This document shows, one piece after another, positions 18,122 to 27,053 of a stretch of DNA of 64,000 bases. The stretch spans positions 310,001 to 374,000 of the forward strand of contig OW818658.1 of assembly GCA_942492815.1 (NCBI GenBank), read 5' to 3'. Every line of letters starts with the position of its first letter. Within the stretch, counting starts at the first letter, position 1. The position numbers and the translations under genes were made by a program. The notes beneath the pieces were generated by a model. That model saw nothing but the letters and a program-made list of their open reading frames with translations, had not been told where the DNA came from and made no database searches. The DNA comes from JAEUWI01 sp942492815 (GTDB taxonomy: Bacteria > Hydrogenedentota > Hydrogenedentia > Hydrogenedentales > JAEUWI01).

Positions 18122-19209
18122 ACGGGTACACGCTTACACCGGGAGCACTTGCGCTGGCGATCGCAGTGGGCATGCTGCTGCTCGGCGTACTCTGGTGGGC
18201 CTTGGCGGCTCTGGAAAAGGGTCGCAGTGGGCGACTGGCCCACTTCGCGGAGCATGCGCTGCTGGAGCGCCTCGCAACGGGGCATGCACCTGGACTCCGG
18301 AGGCCGTTGAATTTATTCGTGATCGCCGGTGTCACCTGCCTGTTGATTGCCCTCGCAGAGCCGCGCTGGGGCGGGAGTGACGCGGGGACCCGGCGGGGCA
18401 GCCGGGAGATCCTGGTGCTGCTCGATACTTCGGAAAGCATGAACGCGGTGAACCCCGCGCCGAGCCGACTGGCCCGGGCCCAGTCCAAGATTACGTCGCT
18501 CCTGGAGGCCTGCTCCGGGGATCGCTTCGGGTTGATCGCCTTCTCCGGAGCGGCGGTGCTCCAGTGCCCCTTCACGCGGGACCACGCCTATTTCAAGACG
18601 GTGCTTCAATCGGTGGACACCGATACCCTCACGGAGGAGGGCACCGATATTGTCTCCGCGCTGGAGGAGGCCGAACGCCTCTTCGAGGACGAGCGGGGTC
18701 GAGGCAGCGGGGCGGCGCGGGATGATCGCATGATCCTGCTGATCAGCGATGGCGAGTCCGCGCAGAATGAGGCCGCTGAAGTGGCGGGGCGGCTGGCGGC
18801 CTCCAGCCAGATCGCCGTCCTCGGGATCGGTGATCCCGGCGGGGCGGAAGTGGTGCTGCCCCAGTGGATGGCGCGGGCCCAGTCGGCTCCGGTGCGCGAG
18901 GTGCCCCACTGGTCGGCGTTGAATGAAGACGCGCTGACGTCCATCGCCCTGGCGGGCGGCGGCGTCTATGTGCGCAGCACGCTGAGAGGCGATGATCTGG
19001 ACGTCATTCTGCGGGAGATGGCCGCGCTCGACGGTATCGTGGGGTCGGAGGGAGGTCGACCCCGGGAGGTGAATCGGTATCGCTGGCCCCTGGCGTGCGC
19101 CTTGATCTTCTTTGCCGCCGAAGGCCTCTGGCTCGTCTGGATGCCCCGCGCCGCACGGCGTGCTGCGCAGAAGAAGATCGACGGGGAGTTCGCCCATGTG
19201 CTGGCGTAA
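18118..19209 (+). CDS. batB: BatB, von Willebrand factor A membrane protein
   Basis: A 363-residue paralogue of BatA: helices at about 11-30 and 63-80, vWA domain with MIDAS D103-T-S105-E-S107 in LLDTSESM, LLISDGES further on, and a C-terminal helix near 325-342. Like BatA it should bind a metal ion at the MIDAS site in the periplasm. It overlaps batA by 4 nt and batC by 14 nt, so the series is tightly coupled. Confidence 0.9.
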   Translation: MNGYTLTPGALALAIAVGMLLLGVLWWALAALEKGRSGRLAHFAEHALLERLATGHAPGLRRPLNLFVIAGVTCLLIALAEPRWGGSDAGTRRGSREILVLLDTSESMNAVNPAPSRLARAQSKITSLLEACSGDRFGLIAFSGAAVLQCPFTRDHAYFKTVLQSVDTDTLTEEGTDIVSALEEAERLFEDERGRGSGAARDDRMILLISDGESAQNEAAEVAGRLAASSQIAVLGIGDPGGAEVVLPQWMARAQSAPVREVPHWSALNEDALTSIALAGGGVYVRSTLRGDDLDVILREMAALDGIVGSEGGRPREVNRYRWPLACALIFFAAEGLWLVWMPRAARRAAQKKIDGEFAHVLA

Positions 19210-19867
19210 TTGCGTTCTTCCACTTCTGTGTCTTTTGCCCGGCTGTTCCGGGGCGCTGGAGGAATCCCTCTCGCGGGGCGCGGAACTTCAGCGTTCGGAG
19301 CAGCCCGCCGAAGCCTTGCGCAACTTCAGGGAGGCCCGGGTGGAATACCCCGAAGCCGCGGATCTCGTTTTTGCGATGGCCGGGGCCGAAGCGGCACTGG
19401 GTGATCAATTTCTTGCGGCCCACGATCTCGAAGAAGCACTCAGGCAATTTGAAGCGGCCCGGGCGACCTTTGGGCGGTGCGGCGATGCCCGCCTGGCCGA
19501 GAGCGCCGCTTACAATGCAGCCACCTGTCTGCTGCGCCTGGATCAAGTGCTGGAACGAAAAGGGGACTATACCGCGCGCGTGGAGAACTTGAAACGCGCC
19601 GTGGAGGCACTCTCCGCTGTGACGGACACCTGGCCCGGCAACGTGCGTGCGGTGAAAAACCTGGATTACGCCCGATACCGGCTCGCCCTTCTGCTTCAGG
19701 AGCCGCCGTCTCCGGAGGAGGAGGAGAAAGAGAATCCCGAAGAGGACGATAAGCCGGTCAGCGAGGTGGCGGGCGCGACGACGCAGATTCCCGGCGCGAC
19801 GGCGGAAGTGGTGGACGGCGCGATGGTGGTGTTGCACGTGGAACGGGCGGGGGAGACCGCGCCATGA
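19196..19867 (+). CDS. batC: BatC-like TPR lipoprotein
   Basis: About 223 residues. The start at 19196 (GGGGAG 7 nt upstream) gives a short lipoprotein signal with lipobox LLPGC, then TPR-like helices (SRGAELQRSEQPAEALRNFR, LEEALRQFEAARATF), an acidic Glu-rich linker (PSPEEEEKENPEEDD) and a C-terminal segment. BatC proteins are TPR partners of BatA/B. Unlike usual BatC it lacks the C-terminal Lys/Asp-Trp tail, which instead appears at the end of the next gene. Overlaps batB and the following gene. Confidence 0.75.
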   Translation: MCWRNCVLPLLCLLPGCSGALEESLSRGAELQRSEQPAEALRNFREARVEYPEAADLVFAMAGAEAALGDQFLAAHDLEEALRQFEAARATFGRCGDARLAESAAYNAATCLLRLDQVLERKGDYTARVENLKRAVEALSAVTDTWPGNVRAVKNLDYARYRLALLLQEPPSPEEEEKENPEEDDKPVSEVAGATTQIPGATAEVVDGAMVVLHVERAGETAP

Positions 19868-20691
19868 AAGGTGTACCCTGGATACTGGCGCTGCTGGCCC
19901 TTTTCGGTCAGGACGACACGGTGGAGAAGATCACGCCGACGACCCCGGAAGTGGTTCGCGTACTGGCCATCCAGGCGCGCACTGTGGAGGGCGCTCCCAG
20001 GTATCTGGACACGTCCCTGGAGGAGGTTCGGGAGCTGCTGGAGAAGATGCCCGGCAATCAATTCACGGAGACGGGCTTTTTCGAGTTGGAGGCGCACTAC
20101 GACCGGGACGCCGTCGCGGATTTGGGCGGGGGCTACACGCTCAGCTTTCAGCCATCGGAATTGACGGAGTTGGACGAGATTCTGTTTGAGTGCCATATCG
20201 ATCTGACCGAGGGCGGCCGCACGGTGGAAGCGCTGCGCGTTACGGGCAAGGCCGTGCGCGGGCAGGGGGCCGTGTTTCGCGGGTTGACCTTGCCGGAGGG
20301 GGAGTTGGTGGTGGTCATGAGTATCGCCAAGGAAGAGGAAGAATCTGGTCGGGGTGGCAGCGGCGGCAGTGGACAGGAGCAAGGTGGCGCGGGGGATGGC
20401 GGTGCTGGCGCGCCCGGTGAGGACGGTGCCGGTGATGGCGAAACAAACGAGTCGGAGGAAGAACCTTCCACCGTGCCTGAACTGCAATCCCGGCAACTCC
20501 AGGTCGAGCCCGAACCCTCGGAAGACACCCCGGAGGGCGGCGAGACGATCGCCGCTGGCGAAGGCGCCGTACCGCCGGATAGGGCCACGGTCGAGGGGAT
20601 CCTGCGCGCGCTGGAGGAGCAGGACATGGCAGAGCAGAAGAGCGCCCGAGGGCGTCGCTTTGATGTGGTGATGAAGGGGGACTGGTGGTGA
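19864..20691 (+). CDS. Bat-locus protein with Gly-rich linker and BatC-like tail
   Basis: A 275-residue protein with a hydrophobic start (WILALLALFG), a beta-rich domain (about 30-155, including YTLSFQPSEL and GLTLPEGELVVVMSI), a Gly/Ser/Glu-rich low-complexity linker (about 158-235) and a conserved-looking end ILRALEEQDMAEQ followed by RRFDVVMKGDWW. The tail resembles the C terminus of BatC proteins, which end in an Arg/Lys-rich helix and a KDW-type motif. I infer that the BatC function is divided between this and the preceding TPR gene. Coupled by 4-nt overlaps on both sides. Confidence 0.6.
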   Translation: MKGVPWILALLALFGQDDTVEKITPTTPEVVRVLAIQARTVEGAPRYLDTSLEEVRELLEKMPGNQFTETGFFELEAHYDRDAVADLGGGYTLSFQPSELTELDEILFECHIDLTEGGRTVEALRVTGKAVRGQGAVFRGLTLPEGELVVVMSIAKEEEESGRGGSGGSGQEQGGAGDGGAGAPGEDGAGDGETNESEEEPSTVPELQSRQLQVEPEPSEDTPEGGETIAAGEGAVPPDRATVEGILRALEEQDMAEQKSARGRRFDVVMKGDWW

Positions 20692-22103
20692 GCTTGTGCC
20701 GAAGTTTCTTCAGTGTCGCCGTCGTGTTGGGCGGTTTTTCGGCGGGTGCCGATACTCCCCAGACGGCCCCCGCGACGCTGGACAAGGCCGTCCAGATTAC
20801 CAGCAGCGTCGATCGCGGCGAGGTCTATCTCGGCGAGGCCATCAACCTGACCCTCGAGTACTGGGAGTTGAGTGTGCGCGGTCTCAAGGTGCAGCAACTG
20901 TTCCGTGGCGGGAACATCAATCTGCCCGCCATGGAGGGTTTCTATGCGGGCCCCCTGGTGACGGAGAAGGACGACGCCGTGCGGGATGGTGTGCTCTATG
21001 CCGTGACGCGCCATCATCAGCGCATCTATCCGGCAGTCGCCGGCGATCTTGAAATTGGCCCGTGGCGCTGGCAGGGGTCGGTGCGGGGACATACCGCCAC
21101 GGGCAACCCGACGCTATCGCTGGATCTCAGCACGGATGCGATCCCGGTTCGGGTACTGCCCCTGCCCGCACCCCCGTCGACCTTTCGGGGTGCTGTGGGC
21201 GAATTCACCATCGAGCAGGCCCTGCCCGTCACGCAACTGACCCAGGGTTCTCCCGTGACGCTGGTGGTAACCGTCAACGGTACCGGCAATCCGGGCACGC
21301 TGGAGGCCCCCGTGATTCCCGAGGCCCCCTGGTTTTCCGTCGATGACGCGACGGATGGCGGGGCGCCAACGCCCGAATCCTCCACAGGACAGTTTTCCAG
21401 GCAGTTCAGCTATTCCCTGATGCCGCTCTCGCCGGGCAGCTTTAATATTCCCGCGGTATCGCTCACCTACTTCTCGCCCGCCATCCGGCAATATAAGAGC
21501 GTACGCACGACACCCATCGCCGTGACGGTGAAGGAATCGGGTCCCGCAGAGTCCCTCGTGGTTGTCGGTGGCAGCACCGATGCGATCGGCGGGCCTGCGT
21601 TGATGGAAGACGGTCGATTGGCTCTGGCGGAAGGAAGCCCCGATTTTTCGGTCCAGCGGCGGTCCACAATCCCCTGGGCGTTGCTCGTTGCCCTGCCTCC
21701 CCTCGTCTGGCTGATTCTGACCCTGAAAGACGGGGGATGGAAGCAAGCCGGGGCGTGGCGAACGACCCGGCGTCGCCGGGGGCATCTCTCCGCCCAGTTC
21801 CAAGCGCTGGCCGATCATCCTCAGCCCGTGGAGGCCCTGAATGGGCTGTTGTGCGCCGCGTTGCATCGGGGCTTGCGACCCGGGGCCTCCGGGCTGGCTG
21901 CCAGTGAGCTTCGCAGCGAGCTGGAGGCTCGGATTGGCCCCGAGGAGGTCAACACCATTGTCGAGGCGCTCGAAGCCTGCCGCGATCACCGCTTTGGCAA
22001 AGAAGCCCTTACGCCGGAGCGCTTCGGCCAGGCGGTGGAAGGTTTGCCTGAGGCCTTGGAGGCCCTTCAGGCCACGTCGGGACTCAAGGGGGGAGGGTCA
22101 TGA
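20688..22103 (+). CDS. batD: BatD-like oxygen tolerance protein
   Basis: About 471 residues starting at GTG 20688, which overlaps the previous stop; AAGGGGG lies 7 nt upstream. A signal peptide (to about residue 21) is followed by tandem beta-sandwich modules (SSVDRGEVYLGEAINLTLEY; TQGSPVTLVVTVNGTGN), one membrane helix near 325-343 (PWALLVALPPLVWLILTL) and a cytosolic helical tail. This is the BatD layout: a large periplasmic domain and a membrane anchor. It overlaps batE by 4 nt. Confidence 0.8.
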   Translation: MSLCRSFFSVAVVLGGFSAGADTPQTAPATLDKAVQITSSVDRGEVYLGEAINLTLEYWELSVRGLKVQQLFRGGNINLPAMEGFYAGPLVTEKDDAVRDGVLYAVTRHHQRIYPAVAGDLEIGPWRWQGSVRGHTATGNPTLSLDLSTDAIPVRVLPLPAPPSTFRGAVGEFTIEQALPVTQLTQGSPVTLVVTVNGTGNPGTLEAPVIPEAPWFSVDDATDGGAPTPESSTGQFSRQFSYSLMPLSPGSFNIPAVSLTYFSPAIRQYKSVRTTPIAVTVKESGPAESLVVVGGSTDAIGGPALMEDGRLALAEGSPDFSVQRRSTIPWALLVALPPLVWLILTLKDGGWKQAGAWRTTRRRRGHLSAQFQALADHPQPVEALNGLLCAALHRGLRPGASGLAASELRSELEARIGPEEVNTIVEALEACRDHRFGKEALTPERFGQAVEGLPEALEALQATSGLKGGGS

Positions 22104-22861
22104 CGGCGCTGTGTATTCTGATCTTGTCCTTCGGCGCGGACGCCTACGGCGATTTCTATGAGCGTGGCAATGTCGCCTATCGAGAAGGGAATCTCGTCGA
22201 AGCGATCTCGGCCTATGAAGAATTGGCCGCCTCCGGGGTTCGAAACGAGGAGCTCTTCTTTAATCTGGGCAACGCGTACTACTACGCGGGCGACCTGGGG
22301 CGGGCCGTGCTCAACTATGAGCGCTCGGCCTCCATTGCCCCCGGCTTCACGCCTGCGCGACGCAACCTGGAGCGGGTGATCGGGGAGACGGCGAACAAGC
22401 GCCCGCGGCCCGATGGCTTCTCCCTGACGGGCCTCGGCCCCTCCCGGTTGCCGGGTATTACTCAGCCTGCGCTCCGATGGGGCGTTCTGGTATTCTGGTG
22501 GCTGCTGTGGAGTATACTTATCGTTAGAAAACGAAGGGCGCATTTCTCCCGCACGGCGTTGGTCGCGCTCTGGATCCTCACCCTCCTTTGCGTGGCGCTG
22601 TGGGCTATTCCGGATTCGCCGGTCCAATCGGCGGTGGTTGTCGCGGGGGAAACTCCCATGCGCTATGGTCCCGATGTGTCAGACGCGGTACGCGCCACGC
22701 TGGCAGCGGGGGACCGAGTGCTGATTGATCGATTGTATGGCTCCTGGGTACGGGTAGAAACCGCCTCGGGCGAACGCGGCTGGCTGGACCGGGGTGCGCT
22801 CGCCCTGGCCGTACCGCCCTTTTCCAGAATAGACACGGAGAGAGAGCAAAAACCTCAGTGA
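22100..22861 (+). CDS. batE: BatE-like TPR and SH3 protein
   Basis: A 253-residue protein: signal peptide (1-17), TPR region (YERGNVAYREGNLVEAISAYEEL; FFNLGNAYYYAGDLGRAVLNYERS), two membrane helices (about 126-140 and 150-172) and a C-terminal bacterial SH3-like domain (GETPMRYGPDVSDAV to SGERGWLDRGA). BatE proteins have exactly this order. The stop is shared with the GTG start of glnD (GTGA overlap at 22858-22861), an unusual coupling. Confidence 0.85.
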   Translation: MTALCILILSFGADAYGDFYERGNVAYREGNLVEAISAYEELAASGVRNEELFFNLGNAYYYAGDLGRAVLNYERSASIAPGFTPARRNLERVIGETANKRPRPDGFSLTGLGPSRLPGITQPALRWGVLVFWWLLWSILIVRKRRAHFSRTALVALWILTLLCVALWAIPDSPVQSAVVVAGETPMRYGPDVSDAVRATLAAGDRVLIDRLYGSWVRVETASGERGWLDRGALALAVPPFSRIDTEREQKPQ

Positions 22862-25548
22862 ATTTCCCATCCGCATTATCATTTTCCGAGCTGGTCCGGG
22901 CGGTCGAGAACGATCCGGTCGCCTACCACGCCGTCGACAAGCGCGCACGTCTGCGCACGATCCAGACCCACTACCGAGACGAGTTTGAGCGTATCCGGGG
23001 CCACCACCACGAAGGGGCCTCCGGTCGCAATATCATCACCCAGTTGACGGCACTTGCGGACTATCTGGTCCGCGGAATTGTGCGCTTCGGTCTGAGCGAA
23101 GTGAAGGGCGGCGACAAGCTCCGGAGCCGCATCGCTATCTGCGCGCTGGGCGGCTATGGCCGGGGCGAGCTGAATCCCTATTCCGATATCGACCTCTGCC
23201 TGATCTATTCCGGGCGCATGGACCGCACGGTGCAAGAGCTCAACGAGTACCTCGTGCCCATGTTCTGGGACGTGGGCTTCAAGATGGGCTACGTGATGCA
23301 GGAGGTGGGCGACGCGGTCAACCTTGTGGGCTCCGACCTGGAGGTGCTCACGAGTTACATGCACGCGCGGCTGCTCTTCGGCGACCCGGCGCTCTTCGCC
23401 AAGCTGGAAAAAGGCGTGCTCAAGGTGCAGGAGCGTCAGAAACAGGAGCTCCTGGCCCATCTTCGCAAACGGGTGCGCCGGGTGGCCCGCGCGAGCGGCA
23501 CGCCGGACCTCTACGATCCCGAGCCCGACATCAAGGACAATGTGGGCGGCCTGCGCGATTTCCACGTGGCGACCTGGATTATCCGCCTTGATCGCGGCGC
23601 CCTCACGCTGGACGATCTTGAGAAGCTGGGCGAACTCATGCCCGAAGACAACCTCCAGTTCCAGGAGGGCCTCGATTTCATCTGGCGTATTCGCAACGAA
23701 CTGCACTTCCACAGCGGGAAGGCCGACAACAAGCTCAGCTTCGATCTCCAGAAGCACGTGGCCAAAGCCTTCGGCTATGGCGGCGAATCGCGTCAGGCGA
23801 TTGATCGATTCATGCAGGACTACTATACCGCAGCCCGTTCTTTGCGCCAGCTCCTCCAGATCGTCGTGGGCATCACGGTTGTCGCGCCTGCCGAGAATGG
23901 CAAGCCGTCGTCGGAGCGGGGCCAACTGGATGTGGTCGGCGATGAGCTGGTCATGCGCGGCAAGGACCCGCGCTGGTTTGCGGAGAATCCGCCCCGGCTC
24001 ATGGAGGCCATCTGGGAATGCGGCCGCCACCGGGTGCCACTGGCCCACGCCACCCGTGAAATGCTCAAGAAGAACCTTCACCTCGTCGGTGATGCCTTTC
24101 GCGAGAGTGATCTCGTGCGACGTTTCTTTGTCGCCTTGTGCAGCCGCCCGCTTCAGGCCGGCATGGCGCTCCGGCAGGCCTCCGAGACGGGCCTGCTGGG
24201 GGCCTACATCCCCGAGTTCAAGGACGTGGACGGTGTCATCCGCTACGAAGATTTTCACAGCTACCCGGTGGACGAGCACACCCTGCGCGCAGTGGAAGCC
24301 CTGGCGGCGATTCCCGATATGACCGGGCCCGTGGGGCGTCTGCTCCAAGTCACCCTTGAGCACATGCGCGAGCCCCACGTGCTGGTGCTCGCGGTGCTGT
24401 TCCACGATCTGGGCAAGGCGGGCGGCGAGGAGCATGTTGAAGAAGGCGCGCGCATCGCCCGGAGTATCTGCACGCGCATCGGGCTCTCGGAAGAAGACAC
24501 CGAACGGATCGTGTTTCTCGTGGAGCACCACATGGTGATGAACCACATCGCCATGTACCGCGACATAGACGATCTCGATATCATCAGCAGTTTCGCCCAG
24601 AGCATGCGCACGGCGGATCGGATGCGTGCCCTCTTCGTCCTGTCCTATGCGGACCTGAGCGCCGTCGGCCCGAATGTCTGGACCGAATGGAAAGGCGCCC
24701 TGCTGGCCAAACTCTATTTGAAGACCGAGCAGATACTTCTCGGCCGGGCCCAAGTGGAGGATGACTATTGGACCATGCCCAAGGCCCAAGCCGTGGAGGC
24801 GGGCGCACCGGAGTCTATGAAGGGCGCGGTGACGACCCATCTCCAGCAGCTTGGCGAGCGCTATTTTATCGCTTTTTCCCCCGAGCAGATCATCGAGCAC
24901 ATGCTGTGCATCGAAGAGGCCCAGGCCGAAGGTCTCGCGGTGCGCTGGTTTACGCATGAGGAGACGGGCACCAGCGAGGTCGTGGTCTGCACGCGAAACG
25001 GCCACGGACTCTTCGCCAATATAGCGGGGTGCTTTGCCTCGCAACTGATCGACGTGCAACGGGCCCTGGTATTTACCGCGCCCGACGGTTATGTCGTGGA
25101 CAGCTTCACCGTCATCGACGCCATGAACCGGCGCCCTCTCACGGAACGGCAGATTCAGGCCTTCCGCGAGGTACTCAAATCGGTGTTGATAGACGGCGTT
25201 TCCGTGCAGGACTATGTCGCCAAGTCCCGCAACCGTCTCTTCGCCCTGCACCAGCCGCGCGTGCCGGTGCCGACCCGTATTCGTTTCGACAACGCCGCGT
25301 CGCGCAGCGATACCGTGGTCGATATTGAAACAGGCGACCGAACCGGCTTACTCTACGACATCGCCCGGGTGTTTGCAGCGCACGGGGTCGACTTTGTTTC
25401 TTCCCACGTGGTGACCGACGCCCGGCAGGTCCGCGACTCGTTCTACGTGCGTCTGGGCGAAGCAAAGATAGAAGATCCTGCGGTGCAGGCGGCCGTCCGT
25501 TCCGAGTTGGAATCGGTCATCCGGCCTCTGGCCGTTTCCGATGTTTGA
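22858..25548 (+). CDS. glnD: Bifunctional PII uridylyltransferase/uridylyl-removing enzyme GlnD
   Basis: An 896-residue sensor of glutamine that uridylylates and de-uridylylates PII. Seen: nucleotidyltransferase motif LGGYGRGELNPYSDIDL (D110, D112), the GlnD glutamine-sensing helical region with PDIKDNVGGLRDFH, an HD hydrolase domain with FHDLGKAGG near residue 516 and the EHHMVMNH segment, then two ACT domains (about 700-780 and 815-896). Starts at GTG 22858 overlapping the batE stop. No glnB, glnK or amtB is present nearby. Placement at the end of a Bat operon is atypical for glnD. Confidence 0.93.
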   Translation: MNFPSALSFSELVRAVENDPVAYHAVDKRARLRTIQTHYRDEFERIRGHHHEGASGRNIITQLTALADYLVRGIVRFGLSEVKGGDKLRSRIAICALGGYGRGELNPYSDIDLCLIYSGRMDRTVQELNEYLVPMFWDVGFKMGYVMQEVGDAVNLVGSDLEVLTSYMHARLLFGDPALFAKLEKGVLKVQERQKQELLAHLRKRVRRVARASGTPDLYDPEPDIKDNVGGLRDFHVATWIIRLDRGALTLDDLEKLGELMPEDNLQFQEGLDFIWRIRNELHFHSGKADNKLSFDLQKHVAKAFGYGGESRQAIDRFMQDYYTAARSLRQLLQIVVGITVVAPAENGKPSSERGQLDVVGDELVMRGKDPRWFAENPPRLMEAIWECGRHRVPLAHATREMLKKNLHLVGDAFRESDLVRRFFVALCSRPLQAGMALRQASETGLLGAYIPEFKDVDGVIRYEDFHSYPVDEHTLRAVEALAAIPDMTGPVGRLLQVTLEHMREPHVLVLAVLFHDLGKAGGEEHVEEGARIARSICTRIGLSEEDTERIVFLVEHHMVMNHIAMYRDIDDLDIISSFAQSMRTADRMRALFVLSYADLSAVGPNVWTEWKGALLAKLYLKTEQILLGRAQVEDDYWTMPKAQAVEAGAPESMKGAVTTHLQQLGERYFIAFSPEQIIEHMLCIEEAQAEGLAVRWFTHEETGTSEVVVCTRNGHGLFANIAGCFASQLIDVQRALVFTAPDGYVVDSFTVIDAMNRRPLTERQIQAFREVLKSVLIDGVSVQDYVAKSRNRLFALHQPRVPVPTRIRFDNAASRSDTVVDIETGDRTGLLYDIARVFAAHGVDFVSSHVVTDARQVRDSFYVRLGEAKIEDPAVQAAVRSELESVIRPLAVSDV

Positions 25549-25560
25549 GGAGAACAACTG

Positions 25561-26964
25561 ATGTTCCGATTGGCCAGGTCCCTTTCGTGGGCGGTGGTAG
25601 TTGCCATCGCCTTCACGCCCGCCGGCGCGCGCAGCCCGATCCTGCGCGAGATTGAGGACAGCTTCGTGCGGCTCCACGAGGAAGTCCGGCCCTGTGTCGT
25701 CTCCATCGAGGTGCAGGGCGTGGTGGCGGCGGAGGGGAATCAAGGCCTCGACGAACTTCACCAGTTCTTCGGCCTGCCCGTGCCGGAAGAGGGCGAGGGC
25801 CAGCCGGAAGAAGCCCCCAGGGCCACGGGAAGCGGTTTTATTTACGACACGGAAGGGCACATCGTCACCAACAACCATGTCATTGCCGATGCCACGAAAA
25901 TAGAGGTGCTCCTCTCCAGCGGGAAGCGGTATGAAGCGAAAGTGGTGGGGACCGATCCGGATACGGATCTTGCGGTCATCAAAATAGAAACAGAAGAAGT
26001 GCTGACCCTGGCGCGCCTGGGCGACTCGAGTCTGTTGAAAGTGGGGCAGTTTGCCATCGCCATGGGAAGTCCCCGGGGTTTCGAGGGGTCCCTTTCCTTC
26101 GGGCACATCAGTGCACTGGGCCGTAACAACCTTTGGGGACTTCAGGCCCAGGGAATCCGGTTTCAGAACCTGATCCAGACGGATGCCGCGATTAACCTCG
26201 GCAACAGCGGTGGTCCCCTCTGTAATATCGACGGCGAGGTGATCGGCATCAACATGGCCATCATCTGGGGCGCCAATTCCATCGGTTTCGCCATTCCGGT
26301 CAACGAGGTGAAAAATATCGTCCCGGATCTCATCGCGGACGGCAAGGTGACCCGGGGATTCCTCGGGGTACACATCGATGATGCACAGGGCAGTGTATCC
26401 GAAGTGCTGGGCCTGCCCGACGAGCTCGGCGCGGTGGTGGAAGAAGTGCGCCCAGACACGCCGGCCTTCCGGGACGGAATCCAGGTGTACGACGTCATCC
26501 GCAAGGTGAATGGCGAGGCCGTCGTGGACGCCGCCGAACTCATCCGGAAGATTTCCGCGATTCCCCCCGGCGACACGGTGATGATCGAGATATGGCGCAA
26601 GGAAGAAACGATAGAGATTCAGACCGTACTCGAAGAATGGAAGAGCGCGGCGGAGTCGCCCCAGCAGGAAGTCCCCGTGCTGGGTATGCAGCTCCAGGAA
26701 GTCGGCCCGGAACTCCGCAAGCAACTGAACCTGCCCGAGACCGAGGGTGGACTGCTTGTAACCGACGTGAAGGCCGGCAGCCCGGCCGAAGAAGCCGGCC
26801 TCGCCGCCGGCGACCGGATCACGGAAGTCGCCCAGATGCCCATCGCCTCCGTTGAAGCCTTCCGGCGCCTCGCGGGCGAGCGCGCGGGTTCGGGAAAGTC
26901 GATTTTGGTGCGTTACATCCGGGGCGATGCCTCCCCGGATATCACAGTGATTCGGGTTCCTTAG
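25561..26964 (+). CDS. DegP/HtrA-family periplasmic serine protease
   Basis: A 467-residue trypsin-like protease with two PDZ domains. Signal peptide 1-23; catalytic triad H106 (TNNHVIAD), D136 (PDTDLAVI) and S216 (LGNSGGPL); PDZ1 about 275-360 and PDZ2 about 370-465. HtrA proteases degrade or refold damaged periplasmic proteins. It follows glnD by 12 nt with a GAGGAG ribosome site and is probably co-transcribed with the Bat-glnD run, which fits a joint envelope-stress role. Confidence 0.92.
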   Translation: MFRLARSLSWAVVVAIAFTPAGARSPILREIEDSFVRLHEEVRPCVVSIEVQGVVAAEGNQGLDELHQFFGLPVPEEGEGQPEEAPRATGSGFIYDTEGHIVTNNHVIADATKIEVLLSSGKRYEAKVVGTDPDTDLAVIKIETEEVLTLARLGDSSLLKVGQFAIAMGSPRGFEGSLSFGHISALGRNNLWGLQAQGIRFQNLIQTDAAINLGNSGGPLCNIDGEVIGINMAIIWGANSIGFAIPVNEVKNIVPDLIADGKVTRGFLGVHIDDAQGSVSEVLGLPDELGAVVEEVRPDTPAFRDGIQVYDVIRKVNGEAVVDAAELIRKISAIPPGDTVMIEIWRKEETIEIQTVLEEWKSAAESPQQEVPVLGMQLQEVGPELRKQLNLPETEGGLLVTDVKAGSPAEEAGLAAGDRITEVAQMPIASVEAFRRLAGERAGSGKSILVRYIRGDASPDITVIRVP

Positions 26965-27053
26965 TCCACCCCCCCCCTTTGGGAGTTGCTGGCGCAGGGA
27001 ACCCGTCGGCAGCGTAGTACGCCCCGTAGAACGGGCAGAGGAGCATCGGAAAC

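Noticed and set aside
22879..25251. Very long open frame antisense to glnD (about 790 codons)
   Set aside because: GC-rich codon bias leaves the complementary frame open; the predicted protein is His/Ala-rich and matches no family, while the sense strand has complete GlnD domains.
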